Below, in pieces: positions 43,884-53,118 of a stretch of 64,000 nt of DNA; within the stretch, counting starts at the first letter, position 1; every line of letters begins with the position of its first letter. The DNA comes from Mycobacterium sp. 852002-51961_SCH5331710 (GTDB taxonomy: Bacteria > Actinomycetota > Actinomycetes > Mycobacteriales > Mycobacteriaceae): positions 1-64,000 of the forward strand of contig NZ_LZSQ01000085.1 of NCBI RefSeq assembly GCF_001665535.1, given 5' to 3'. The position numbers and the translations under genes are program-made. The notes beneath the pieces were generated by a model. That model was not told the origin of the DNA. It worked only from the letters and a program-made list of their open reading frames with translations, and did not search any database.

Positions 43884-45241
43884 TGGCGGCGGACACCGAA
43901 CTCGAATCGCAGATCGCCCAGTGGCGTGGCTACGTCCAACGCCACCGCGCGATCGGCGCGGCGGACGTCGAGGAGATGGAGGATCACCTCCGGGATCAGA
44001 TCGCCGACCTGTCGCGCTGCGGGCTCTCCGATGACGAGGCGTTCCTGGTCGCGGTGAAGCGGATGGGCAACGTCGACGCGATCAGTCGCGAGTTCGTCCG
44101 CGAGCACTCCGACCGGCTGTGGAAGCAGCTGGTGCTGGTATCTGAGGAATCGGGGGCGGCGGCCCGGACGAACCGGGAGCTGTTCGTCGTCGTCGCCCTC
44201 GGCATCGGCGCGGGCGTCGCGGTCAGGCTGGGTTCGGCGCTGCTCGACGAGGAACTCACGCTGTGGCGCAACATCGCGTTTCTCGTGTTCCCGTTCCTGG
44301 CAGGGTATTTCGCGTGGAAGCGACGGTTGGGCTGGCAGCAATGGGCCGTGCTCGCGGTGCCGGCCGTCGCGCTCGCGGTCGCGATCAACACCTACCCGTT
44401 CGGTGACGACGTCTTCGACGATCCCGACACCGAGGCGTTGGCCGGAATCCATGCGCCGATCGTGTTGTGGCTGCTGGTCGGGTTCGCCTACGTCGGCGGT
44501 AGATGGCGATCCGATTCGCGCCGAATGGATTTCATTCGGTTCACCGGTGAGTTCGTCGTGTACCTGACGTTGCTGCTGATCGGCCTCGCGGTGCTCTTGC
44601 TGTTGACCGGCGGCGCCTTCGACGCCGTCGGACTGGACGCCGAGGAGTTCGTCGGCGATTGGGCGTTGCCGGTCATGGTGCCGGTGGCGGTACTCGTCGC
44701 GGCGTGGCTGGTCGAGGCCAAGCAGAGTGTCATCGAGAACATCGCGCCGGTGCTGACGCGCGTGTTCACGCCGCTGACGATCGTCATGCTGCTGGCGCTG
44801 CTGGTGGCGTTCGCGACCGCAGGCAGCGTGATCGGCGTCGACCGCTACCTGTTGATCCTGATGGACCTCATCCTGGTGTTGGTGCTCGGGCTGCTGCTGT
44901 ATGCGATCTCGGCCCGCGACCCGCTGGCCCCGCCGACCGTATTCGACTGGCTGCAACTGGTTCTCGTGCTCAGCGCGCTGGCGGTCGACGTGCTGATGCT
45001 CGCCGCGATGCTGATGCGCATCGCCGAGTTCGGCTACAGCCCGAACAAGGTCGCCGCCCTCGGCATGAATCTCGTGTTGCTGGTCAACCTGGCCTGGTCG
45101 GCGTGGCTGGTTGTCGGCTTCCTGCGGCGACGGCGGCCGTTCGGCGACGTCGAGCGGTGGCAGACGCGCTACCTGCCGGTCTACGGGGTGTGGGCCGCGG
45201 TCGTGGTGTTGGCGCTGCCGCCGTTGTTCGGATTCGTCTGA
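43883..45241 (+). CDS. HAAS/permease-prefix domain multi-pass membrane protein
   Basis: 452 residues, started at ATG 43883, which shares one base with the padR stop. The N-terminal about 75 residues form a helical HAAS-like domain (VEEMEDHLRDQIADL and AFLVAVKRMGN), typical of genes paired with PadR regulators. About ten membrane helices follow, with an acidic loop near FDDPDTEAL. The function is unknown; a sensor or ligand-responsive membrane partner of PadR is the usual proposal. It ends at a hairpin shared with convergent embC. Confidence 0.82.
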   Translation: MAADTELESQIAQWRGYVQRHRAIGAADVEEMEDHLRDQIADLSRCGLSDDEAFLVAVKRMGNVDAISREFVREHSDRLWKQLVLVSEESGAAARTNRELFVVVALGIGAGVAVRLGSALLDEELTLWRNIAFLVFPFLAGYFAWKRRLGWQQWAVLAVPAVALAVAINTYPFGDDVFDDPDTEALAGIHAPIVLWLLVGFAYVGGRWRSDSRRMDFIRFTGEFVVYLTLLLIGLAVLLLLTGGAFDAVGLDAEEFVGDWALPVMVPVAVLVAAWLVEAKQSVIENIAPVLTRVFTPLTIVMLLALLVAFATAGSVIGVDRYLLILMDLILVLVLGLLLYAISARDPLAPPTVFDWLQLVLVLSALAVDVLMLAAMLMRIAEFGYSPNKVAALGMNLVLLVNLAWSAWLVVGFLRRRRPFGDVERWQTRYLPVYGVWAAVVVLALPPLFGFV

Positions 45242-45281
45242 CGGGTTGATTCAACGCACCACATGCGTGCGATCAACCCGT
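45241..45281. terminator. Bidirectional hairpin terminator between the PadR module and embC
   Basis: ACGGGTTGAT at 45241-45250 pairs perfectly with ATCAACCCGT at 45272-45281, and an inner stem CGCAC/GTGCG extends it. It begins at the last base of the membrane-protein stop codon and lies 19 bases from the embC stop. It can end both convergent transcripts. Confidence 0.75.
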
Positions 45282-45299
45282 CAAGCCCGCGATGACTCT

Positions 45300-48200
45300 C
45301 TACGACAACCGCAACGGCGCCGGGCTCCACAGCCCGCTGCGCGTCGCCCTGCCGAGGTCCAACCGGGCCTCCGCGGCGTTCGGGTACCACGGCGTGAGTT
45401 GTTGCAGCGAGCCCCAGTCGCGGAACCAGTCGTCGTCGAGGTAGGTCGGCACCGTCGTCGCGCGCAAAAGCAGTTCGGTGATGCCGAGCGGACCGCCGCC
45501 GAGATAGTCCATCACCGGCGAGTTCGCCTCGGCGCCAAAGCGGTCGGGCAGAATCCGCCACTTCGGCACCTCGACGACACCGTTCTGATGGCCGAATGGC
45601 CGCTGGCACGGGAACGCCAGGCCGACCAGCCAGTCGAGCAACACGGGGTCCGACGACCCGACGACGTCCTGCAGCGTGCGCAACTGCGGTATCCGCGGCG
45701 GCGTCACCGCGATCCAGTGCTGCGGATCGAGGTCGTCGTCGGAGGCCACCAGCCGGATTTGGGTGGCCTCCCGCGGTATCGCGTCCAGCGGAGCGCGCAG
45801 GTTGCGCCACGCCGGAGACGCGCCGACGTCGGCGAACCCGATGGAGCCGCCCGGCTCGTCGGCCGCGGCCTGCTCGTCGGTGGCCCACTGCACGGCGACC
45901 TCACCGGCGTCGAAACGCCCTGCAGCCGAAACGACCAGCAGCGGACCGACGTCGTCGCGCGACGGCAGGCGGTACCAGGCCGAGCGCAGCTGCGCGGGCT
46001 GCTGCGTGCCGGGACGCCAGCTACCCATGACCGGCGTGCTCGCCGGATCGAGTTTGTACGGAAGCCGCGCCCGCGAGCCGTTGACACCCGCGGCGGCCGT
46101 CGTGCCGCCCTCGGTCCCACCGTTGCCGGCCTGATCGTCTTCGCTGTCGGTGTCGGCGAAGTTGGTCGAGGTGCCCTGGCCGCTCATCGTCTCGTCGGCG
46201 GAGACGTCGGTGGGAATCCCGTTGGGGTCGAACCCTTCTGCGGTCCCGGCGGCGAACGCCTCACCGACCGGCGTGTCGACCGGTCTCAGCATGCCGACGT
46301 TGGGGTCCTCCTCGACGAGCACGTCCTGGGCCATCCCGCACGTCTTGCCGGTCAGGGCTTCGAGGTTGGACCGCCCGACGCTCCACGCCGGGTACTGGTC
46401 GACCATGGCCAGCGTCAGCGAGAGCACCTCGAATACCACCAGCACCCAGGTCGCAACGGCCAACGGGGCCTGCAGGATTCGCTGCCATCGTCGTTGCGGT
46501 CCCGGCGGTGACGAATCGCGGCCGGAGAAGTGGAACCATGCCGCGGCGATCAACGCCAGCACCGACAACCCCAGCAGGAACGTCGAGAAACCGAACTTCC
46601 ACTCCGGCATCGCGTTCGACCACGGCACACCGAAGTTCGACACGTACCACCAGCCGTTCACGGTGGCGAACGACAACGCCATCGCGAACAGCACCGCGGC
46701 GCCGAACACCGAGCGGTTGCGCCGTGACCGCATCGCCGTTGCGGTGACGGCGACCGCCGCCAGCGCACCCAGCGACCCGGCCAGCCCGGCGAACACACCG
46801 AAGTGGTGCGTCCACTTGGTCGGCGTGAACATCATCGCCAGGAACGAGATCACCGTGATGCCGATGATGCGACGACTGGGACCCAGCGCCGTGCCGGGAA
46901 TCCTGAACTTGCGCAACGACATCGCGACCGCGACGGCCAACGCGATCAACAGCATCAGCACCGCGAACCGGCGCGCGACCGAACCGTCCGGGCTCAGTGT
47001 GAACAACCGCTCGTAGCGGATGTGCTCGTCGAACCAGCTCAGGCTCGGCCCGACCGCGGACTTGAAGGTGCTGGCCTGCAGTTCGGCGGCCAGCGTCTGG
47101 TCCCGGAATATCAGGATGATCGTCACGGTCGCCGCGGCCAGGATCGGCGCCAGCAGCGCGAGGTATCCGAAACGGGAAACATGCGCGGCAACAATGGTTT
47201 TCAGCGGTCCGACCGCCACCAACAGGGCGCCAATCGCCGCGATACCGGTCGGGCCGGAGAACAGCGTGAGCGCGCCGATGATGATCGCGATCGCGACGGG
47301 TAGCAGCCTGCTGGTGGCCACGCCCCGCTCGACCGAGCACCACGTGAGAAGGATGCCCAGCGCGATGATCGGTTCGGGGCGCAGCCCGTTGTTCAGCGGC
47401 AGCCAGAACGCCAGGAACAGGCCCGCCGCCGTCCACGCCGCCGCCGGCGTCGACTTCACCGCATGGCCGAGTCGCGGGATCACCTCGCGGCTGATCACCC
47501 ACCAGCACGCCAGTCCCATCACCAGCGTCGGCAGGCGCATCCACACGCTGTGCGTGCTCACGTGCGCCCACAACGCCAGCAGGTCGTAATACCAGCCGAA
47601 CGGCGATTCAGGGGTGCCGAACCAGCGGTAGTAGTTCGCCATGTAACCGGCGTGCTCGGACACCCGCGCCATCGTCAGGATGTAGCCGTCGTCGGCCGTG
47701 TTCGCGCCGACGAAGTGCCACCACACCAGCACCGCGGTGACCACGCCGTCCAGCGGCCGCAGCGTCCACCACCGCGGGGGCAGGAACCGTCTGACGCCGC
47801 GGCCGTCGGCGACGTCGAGAAGGTGCAGCGCGACCAGCGCGATGAGGGTCAACGCGACCCCAACAATCATCGCCAAGGTCTTGAGCAGCGTCGGCGAGGT
47901 GCTGTACCGGGTGTCGAGGGTCGCGGAGAACTCCAGGCCCGGCGGCGCCGGACCGCTGAGGTCGGTGAAGACGCCGACGATCTGCGGCCGGAAGTCGTAA
48001 CCGCCGCGTTCGCCGCGCAGCGGTTCGCCGGGATCCTCGCTCGGAATCCGCCCCGGCCCCTGCACGAGGCCGACGAACTCGCCTGTCACCTTGTCGGCGT
48101 GGGCGGTGAAGGTCAGCCGCTGACACTGCGGGCTGAGCACCTGATCCAGCGGCGCGCTGACCACCGGGGTGTTGCGGACGATCACCAGCAGGTCGTTGTT

Positions 48201-48521
48201 GACCCGCTCGATCAGCAGGCCGCGGTCGATGGCCTTGGGCGCCTGTTTGGGCACGGTCGACAGCAGCACCGTGCGACCGCCGGCCAGCCCGGCCGCCGCG
48301 CGGCACGGCACGCTGATCTCAAGGTCGGTCGCGACGTAGCCGATGAGCGGCGCGTCGACACTGCGCAGCACGCCGTTCTGCGGCCAATTCAGCTGCGCGG
48401 TGGTCTGCGTGACCGGCATCAACGGCGTCGCGATCGCCAGCAGCGCGCCGAGCAACCCCGCAACGATGGCTATCAGCCGCACCGTCCGATGGTTCGCCCC
48501 GACCCCGGCTTCACCGACCAC
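45300..48521 (-). CDS. embC: Arabinosyltransferase EmbC
   Basis: Extends the arabinan of lipoarabinomannan from decaprenyl-phospho-arabinose. 1073 residues with the GT-C core (DD motif in ANTADDGYILTMARV, then HAGYMANYYRWFG) and a C-terminal carbohydrate-binding domain. A Gly/Thr/Asp-rich insert near FADTDSEDDQAGNGGTE is a species-variable loop. GTG 48521 lies 11 bases after aftA. It ends the gtrA-dprE1-dprE2-aftA-embC series; embA and embB lie beyond the inserted PadR module. Confidence 0.95.
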   Translation of the reverse strand: MVGEAGVGANHRTVRLIAIVAGLLGALLAIATPLMPVTQTTAQLNWPQNGVLRSVDAPLIGYVATDLEISVPCRAAAGLAGGRTVLLSTVPKQAPKAIDRGLLIERVNNDLLVIVRNTPVVSAPLDQVLSPQCQRLTFTAHADKVTGEFVGLVQGPGRIPSEDPGEPLRGERGGYDFRPQIVGVFTDLSGPAPPGLEFSATLDTRYSTSPTLLKTLAMIVGVALTLIALVALHLLDVADGRGVRRFLPPRWWTLRPLDGVVTAVLVWWHFVGANTADDGYILTMARVSEHAGYMANYYRWFGTPESPFGWYYDLLALWAHVSTHSVWMRLPTLVMGLACWWVISREVIPRLGHAVKSTPAAAWTAAGLFLAFWLPLNNGLRPEPIIALGILLTWCSVERGVATSRLLPVAIAIIIGALTLFSGPTGIAAIGALLVAVGPLKTIVAAHVSRFGYLALLAPILAAATVTIILIFRDQTLAAELQASTFKSAVGPSLSWFDEHIRYERLFTLSPDGSVARRFAVLMLLIALAVAVAMSLRKFRIPGTALGPSRRIIGITVISFLAMMFTPTKWTHHFGVFAGLAGSLGALAAVAVTATAMRSRRNRSVFGAAVLFAMALSFATVNGWWYVSNFGVPWSNAMPEWKFGFSTFLLGLSVLALIAAAWFHFSGRDSSPPGPQRRWQRILQAPLAVATWVLVVFEVLSLTLAMVDQYPAWSVGRSNLEALTGKTCGMAQDVLVEEDPNVGMLRPVDTPVGEAFAAGTAEGFDPNGIPTDVSADETMSGQGTSTNFADTDSEDDQAGNGGTEGGTTAAAGVNGSRARLPYKLDPASTPVMGSWRPGTQQPAQLRSAWYRLPSRDDVGPLLVVSAAGRFDAGEVAVQWATDEQAAADEPGGSIGFADVGASPAWRNLRAPLDAIPREATQIRLVASDDDLDPQHWIAVTPPRIPQLRTLQDVVGSSDPVLLDWLVGLAFPCQRPFGHQNGVVEVPKWRILPDRFGAEANSPVMDYLGGGPLGITELLLRATTVPTYLDDDWFRDWGSLQQLTPWYPNAAEARLDLGRATRSGLWSPAPLRLS

Positions 48522-48532
48522 GGCGTTCGATC

Positions 48533-50404
48533 CTAATTGGGCTTCCGGATCGCCAGCACGAACGGGCCGATGCTGGAGACCTCGAAGCGGGGGTCGTCGA
48601 ACAACGCCTCATCCAGCGCGACGTGGTAGCGCCGGACGTTGGGTTGGTTCGGATACACGTCGGAGGCCAGCCGCAACGTGTAGGTGTCGTCGGCGCCACG
48701 GCGCATCAGGAACACTGTCGGCGGCTCCCACGGCAGCGAGTCAAGCGCCTCGATGAACTCGTCGGCCTCGGTCAGCGTGGCCCAGCCCTCGATGGCCTCG
48801 GCGCGCTTGTCGAACTGGGCGAGCGGGTTGGCGTAGTGCGAGGTCAGTCCCTGAAAGCCGTAATACGGGTAGTAGGACAGGAAGCTGTAGTCGGCGGTCA
48901 GCACGACGGTCTCGTCGCGCGGACGGCCGGTCACCTCGGTGATCTTGGCGTCGATCTCCCGGTAGTAGCGCTCGGCGCCCGGCGGTCGCCGATCGGCCCG
49001 CTGTCCGTAGCCGTCGGTGTCGGTGTAGGCGACGACGATGTCGGAGCGCAGCACGTCGGGGATGTCCTGGCTGTACGTGACGGCGCCGATCATGCCCAGT
49101 GCGGCGGCCGCCGCGATGACGCGTCGGGCGTTCTCGGGCCGCACGCGCGCCGCGACGGCGCGGGCGACCTCGATGAAGCCGAAGGCACCCGCGGCCGTCA
49201 GCAGCACGGTCAGCGTGGGATTCAGCCGGAACGACAGCAGGGTGGTGCCCGCCAGTGTGGTCAGCATCGACAGCAGCGACCACGCGTAGACCGCGAGCAC
49301 GGCGATCGCGAGCGCCCCCGCACGCGTCGACGAGCGCGCCCGCCAGACCAGCCACAGCGTGCCGAGCATGCACAGCGCCCCGAGGAGCGTGAAGTGCAGC
49401 ATCGGGAACTCCAGCTGCGCGCCGTCCGTCGGGAGGTAGTGCTGGGCGGTTCCGGAGTCGGCGGGCTCGCCCGAGAACGCGGCGATCAGGTACGGGGCCC
49501 AGCCGACGAGCGCGATGGCGCCCGAGATCACCGCGATGACAGCCAGCCGCAGCAGCGGTTCGATGCGCCTGCGCGCGGCCGCGAGCAGCACACCCATGAT
49601 CGCGAGCGTGAAGGCCGCGTAGGCGAACAGCAGCGTGTACGACAGTGCGGCTCCGCCGAGGAACAGCCCGGTGCCGATGACGGCGGCCCACCCGCTGTTA
49701 CGGGTCCCTCCGCGCAACCCGGACCACGCCAGCACGAAAACCGGCGGCAGCAGGACCGCGATGATCGCGGCGTAGGGCTCGGCAGGGGAGTACGCGAGTG
49801 TGGCGGCGGTGGTCGCGGTGGTCACCACGAGCGCGTACTCGAAGCGAATCATGGCCGCCCACAACACGAACGCCACCGCGATCGCGGCGGTGATCGAGAT
49901 GATCGCCCACGGTTTGAACATCTCCCACGCCGGGGTTCCGGTCAGCGCGGCCAGGCGCCCGCCGATCCAGAACCAGCCGGGCGGGTAGAACGGCGGCAGG
50001 CCCATGTAGGTCATGTCGCGCAGCGCGGCGCTGTCGGCGAGCCGGGTGAGGTACTCGGTGCGGAACTGCTGGTCGACCGAGATGCCGTACAGGTACAGCT
50101 TGGTGGCCCCGAGCGGCATCGCCAGCGTCACCACCGCGAACGCGGACAAGAACACCGTGCCCGCGGCCTTGCCGAGCAGGCGGCGGCCCCGTCGCCATAC
50201 CCATCCGCTCGCGAACAGCCCCGCCAGGCAGGCCACCTGGCCCACCGTGGTCAGGGCGTGCAGCTGATTGGAGGAGTTGTAGGCGGGCCACTCCACCCGC
50301 GCGATCGCGGCCAGCGACACCACGGCGACGACGACCGCCACCGCGGCGGCCGCCACCATCTGGCCGGCGACCTTGATGGGCAGGGCCGGCGAGCCGTCAC
50401 GCAT
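48533..50404 (-). CDS. aftA: Arabinofuranosyltransferase AftA
   Basis: Adds the first arabinofuranose to the galactan chain from decaprenyl-phospho-arabinose. 623 residues, GT-C type with about 11 to 13 helices in the first two thirds and a soluble C-terminal domain. The motif region [29 protein letters not shown] is recognisable in parts. ATG 50404 shares one base with the dprE2 stop, so the two are coupled, and embC follows 11 bases after its stop. Confidence 0.94.
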   Translation of the reverse strand: MRDGSPALPIKVAGQMVAAAAVAVVVAVVSLAAIARVEWPAYNSSNQLHALTTVGQVACLAGLFASGWVWRRGRRLLGKAAGTVFLSAFAVVTLAMPLGATKLYLYGISVDQQFRTEYLTRLADSAALRDMTYMGLPPFYPPGWFWIGGRLAALTGTPAWEMFKPWAIISITAAIAVAFVLWAAMIRFEYALVVTTATTAATLAYSPAEPYAAIIAVLLPPVFVLAWSGLRGGTRNSGWAAVIGTGLFLGGAALSYTLLFAYAAFTLAIMGVLLAAARRRIEPLLRLAVIAVISGAIALVGWAPYLIAAFSGEPADSGTAQHYLPTDGAQLEFPMLHFTLLGALCMLGTLWLVWRARSSTRAGALAIAVLAVYAWSLLSMLTTLAGTTLLSFRLNPTLTVLLTAAGAFGFIEVARAVAARVRPENARRVIAAAAALGMIGAVTYSQDIPDVLRSDIVVAYTDTDGYGQRADRRPPGAERYYREIDAKITEVTGRPRDETVVLTADYSFLSYYPYYGFQGLTSHYANPLAQFDKRAEAIEGWATLTEADEFIEALDSLPWEPPTVFLMRRGADDTYTLRLASDVYPNQPNVRRYHVALDEALFDDPRFEVSSIGPFVLAIRKPN

Positions 50405-51186
50405 CAGATGGGTAGCTTGCGGAAGATCGGCCGCGGGATGTGGCGCAGCACCATCATCACGTACCGGAACGCTCCCGGCGCCCATACCAGTTCCTTGCCC
50501 TTGGCCGCCGCCGTGACTGCGAGTTCGGCGACGTCTTCTTTGTCGACGGTGAACGGCGCTTCCTTGGCGCCGGTGGACTTCCAGTGTTCGATGGTGGTGG
50601 TGGTGCGCACCTGTCCGGGGCGGATCACCAGCACCCGAACGCCGAACTCGCGCAACGCCTCTCCCAAGCCGAGGTAGAAGCCGTCGAGTCCGGCCTTGGT
50701 GGAGCCGTACACGAAGTTGGACCGCCGCACCCGCTCGCCGGCCGCCGAGCTCATCGCGATGATCTGCCCGAAGCCCTGGGCGCGCATCTTCTCGCCGATC
50801 AGGACACCGACCGAAACCGCTGCGGTGTAGTTGATCTGCGCGATCTGCACGGCCTTGGCCTGGTCATGCCACAGTTCCTCGGCGTTGCCGAGAAGGCCGA
50901 AGGCCACGATCGCAACGTCGACATCGCCACCGCCCCATGCCTTGTCGATGACATCGCGGTGACCCGAGGTGTCGGTGCCGTCGAAGTCGATCCACTCGAC
51001 GGACTTGGCCCCGGCCTCGGTCATCGCGGCGATGGCCTCGTCCTTGCGCGGATGGCCCGGCAGATCAGCAAGGATGATGCGGGCGTGCGCGTTGCGCAGA
51101 TAGCGCGCGCAGATCGCCAGGCCGATCTCCGATGTCCCGCCGAGCAGCAGGATGGTCTGGGGGTTACCTACGGCGTCAAGAACCAT
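50404..51186 (-). CDS. dprE2: Decaprenylphospho-beta-D-erythro-pentofuranosid-2-ulose 2-reductase DprE2
   Basis: Reduces the keto intermediate made by DprE1 to decaprenyl-phospho-arabinose with NADH. 260 residues, a short-chain dehydrogenase with GGTSEIG near the N-terminus, catalytic Ser in MSSAAGE and Tyr-x3-Lys in YGSTK. The C-terminal hydrophobic and basic segment ([16 protein letters not shown]) fits membrane association. ATG 51186 lies 13 bases after the dprE1 stop. The two enzymes act together as one epimerase. Confidence 0.96.
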   Translation of the reverse strand: MVLDAVGNPQTILLLGGTSEIGLAICARYLRNAHARIILADLPGHPRKDEAIAAMTEAGAKSVEWIDFDGTDTSGHRDVIDKAWGGGDVDVAIVAFGLLGNAEELWHDQAKAVQIAQINYTAAVSVGVLIGEKMRAQGFGQIIAMSSAAGERVRRSNFVYGSTKAGLDGFYLGLGEALREFGVRVLVIRPGQVRTTTTIEHWKSTGAKEAPFTVDKEDVAELAVTAAAKGKELVWAPGAFRYVMMVLRHIPRPIFRKLPI

Positions 51187-51199
51187 TTTTGTGAACCAT

Positions 51200-52600
51200 C
51201 TACAGCAGCTCCAAGCGTCGGGCCATATCGGATGCGAAGACGCCGTTCGGGTCGGCCTTGCGGCGCACGGCGATCCACTCGTCGATCCGGGGATACATCT
51301 TGTGGAACCTCTCCGCGCTGACCCGGGAGTCCTTCGCGGTGTACACGCGCCCACCGAACTCCATGACCCGCTCGTCGAGTTCGTTGAGGAATTCGTTGAC
51401 CCCGGGCCTGTTCGGGAAGTCCATCGCCACGTTCCAGCCCGCCATCGGAAAGCTCAGCGGCGCCCGGTTCCCGGGGCCGAACAGCTTGAACACGTTGAGC
51501 GCCGAATAGTGTCCCCGCGTCTGGATCCAATGGATGATCGCCTTGAACTCCTCGAGCGCGTCGGGCGGCACCAGGAACTGATGTTGCGCGAAACCCGCTG
51601 GGCCGTAGGCATTGTTCCACCCGCTGACGAGATCCAGCATGTGGTAGAACTGCGACAGATTCATGATCTTGCCGGTGTACGTCCCGCCGAGCCGGTAGTA
51701 CACCTCGCCGATCGCCATGAAGGAGAGCTTGTTCATCGCGCTGACCGGGAAGATGTTCGGCACCGAGAGCAGCTGTGGCGCATCGAATTTGAGCGGATTC
51801 TTGGCCAACTTCGGCGGCAGCTGATCGAGCGTCGCAAGGCTGCCGCGGCTGATCGCTGCCCTGCCCAGTTTCGGAGGCGGGCTGATCAGGTCGAACCACG
51901 CGCTGGAGTAGGTATAGCGGTCCTCGCTGCCGTCGAGGTGGACGGCGACGGTTTCGTCCAGGTCGTTGGTGGAGACGCCGTCGGCGATGAAGTACGCGGT
52001 TTCGCTGCGCGTCATCGCGATTCGGGCCCGCAGCACGATGCCGGTGAGGCCGTTTCCGCCCACCGTCGCCCAGAACAGTTCGGCGTCCGGCCCGTCGGGG
52101 GCGAGGGTGTGTACCTCCCCGTCGGCCATCAGCAGGTCCATCGACAGCACGTGGTTTCCGAAGCTGCCCGCACTGTGGTGGTTCTTGCCGTGGATGTCCG
52201 ACGCGATCGCCCCGCCGACTGTGACCTGGCGGGTGCCGGGCAGGACGGGCACCCACAGCCCGAACGGAAGCGCCGCCTTCATCAGCTGATCGAGGCTGAC
52301 GCCCGCGTCGACGTCGGCCACGGCCGTCTCGGCGCTGATCGAATGGATCTTGTGCAGCGCGGTCATGTCCACGACCAGGCCGCCGCCGTTGCACGCCTGG
52401 TCGCCGTAGGAGCGGCCCAGCCCACGCGCCAGGACGCCCCGGTGTAGGAACGCCGGGCTGGATGCGCTGCGTTCGGCGGCCTCGCGGACCGCCTGCGCGA
52501 TCAGCTCGACGTCCGGGGTGGTCAGCACCTGCGCGACGGACGGTGCGGTGCGACCGAAGCCGGTCAGGGCACGCGAGGTCGTCGGCAGGTTCTCGGACAT
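51200..52600 (-). CDS. dprE1: Decaprenylphosphoryl-beta-D-ribose 2-oxidase DprE1
   Basis: FAD enzyme that oxidises decaprenyl-phospho-ribose at C2, the target of benzothiazinones. 466 residues against 461 in M. tuberculosis. FAD-binding blocks are [32 protein letters not shown], and the catalytic Lys423 in YTAKDSR. The residue equal to Cys387 of M. tuberculosis, to which nitro-benzothiazinones bind covalently, is Ala392 here (GWNVAMDF, codon GCG at 51427-51425). The C-terminus [12 protein letters not shown] is highly conserved. Confidence 0.97.
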   Translation of the reverse strand: MSENLPTTSRALTGFGRTAPSVAQVLTTPDVELIAQAVREAAERSASSPAFLHRGVLARGLGRSYGDQACNGGGLVVDMTALHKIHSISAETAVADVDAGVSLDQLMKAALPFGLWVPVLPGTRQVTVGGAIASDIHGKNHHSAGSFGNHVLSMDLLMADGEVHTLAPDGPDAELFWATVGGNGLTGIVLRARIAMTRSETAYFIADGVSTNDLDETVAVHLDGSEDRYTYSSAWFDLISPPPKLGRAAISRGSLATLDQLPPKLAKNPLKFDAPQLLSVPNIFPVSAMNKLSFMAIGEVYYRLGGTYTGKIMNLSQFYHMLDLVSGWNNAYGPAGFAQHQFLVPPDALEEFKAIIHWIQTRGHYSALNVFKLFGPGNRAPLSFPMAGWNVAMDFPNRPGVNEFLNELDERVMEFGGRVYTAKDSRVSAERFHKMYPRIDEWIAVRRKADPNGVFASDMARRLELL

Positions 52601-52669
52601 CGCAACGAGGGTACCGTGCCCTCGTCGGCGCCCCGGTGCACCGCAATTCAGCTCGGCACGAGCGCCCGG

Positions 52670-53083
52670 CTACCGCAGGCGGAAGATGACCGCGCGCTGG
52701 ATGACGAAGTTGATCACGGTCGCGGTGCCCTGGGCGATCACGAACGCGATGACGACCGCGGTCGGCGTGTAGTCGAGAAGGTCCAGGAACAGGTGGTTGA
52801 GCCCGACCTGCACGACGAACGTCGTGATGTAGAGCGCCCACACCGCGGCCAGCCGGGCGTGGCTCGGCGGCGCCTGGAACGTCCAGCGCCGGTTGAGCAT
52901 GTACGCCGTCGTGGTGCCGGCGACCCAGCCGAGAGCTTTGGCCAGGTCGGGCTGCACGCCGCCGACCCGGTAGAGCAGCACGTAGAGACCGAAGTCGACA
53001 ACCGCCGAGAATCCGCCGGTGACGACGAAGCGCCAGATCTGGGTGCCCAGGCTCAAGGCGGGTTGCATCGGGGGCTCGGCCAC
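52670..53083 (-). CDS. GtrA-like four-helix membrane protein (Rv3789-like)
   Basis: 137 residues with four membrane helices and the GtrA fold. It is the first gene of the arabinan operon, 69 bases ahead of dprE1. The M. tuberculosis counterpart Rv3789 was first proposed to flip decaprenyl-phospho-arabinose and later to anchor or recruit AftA; neither role can be settled from sequence. GTG 53083 starts directly at a leaderless promoter. The N-terminal [13 protein letters not shown] is cytoplasmic. Confidence 0.9.
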   Translation of the reverse strand: MAEPPMQPALSLGTQIWRFVVTGGFSAVVDFGLYVLLYRVGGVQPDLAKALGWVAGTTTAYMLNRRWTFQAPPSHARLAAVWALYITTFVVQVGLNHLFLDLLDYTPTAVVIAFVIAQGTATVINFVIQRAVIFRLR

Positions 53084-53089
53084 CCGGGC

Positions 53090-53095
53090 AGCTTA
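53090..53095 (-). promoter_or_regulatory. -10 element of a leaderless promoter for the gtrA-dprE1-dprE2-aftA-embC operon
   Basis: On the minus strand TAAGCT lies six bases before the GTG of gtrA. It sits in the 35-bp gap after the MocR gene and would start the arabinan operon without a 5' leader, although read-through from the MocR gene is also possible. Confidence 0.5.
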
Positions 53096-53118
53096 CGGTG
53101 AAACGCGCGCCATCCTGG

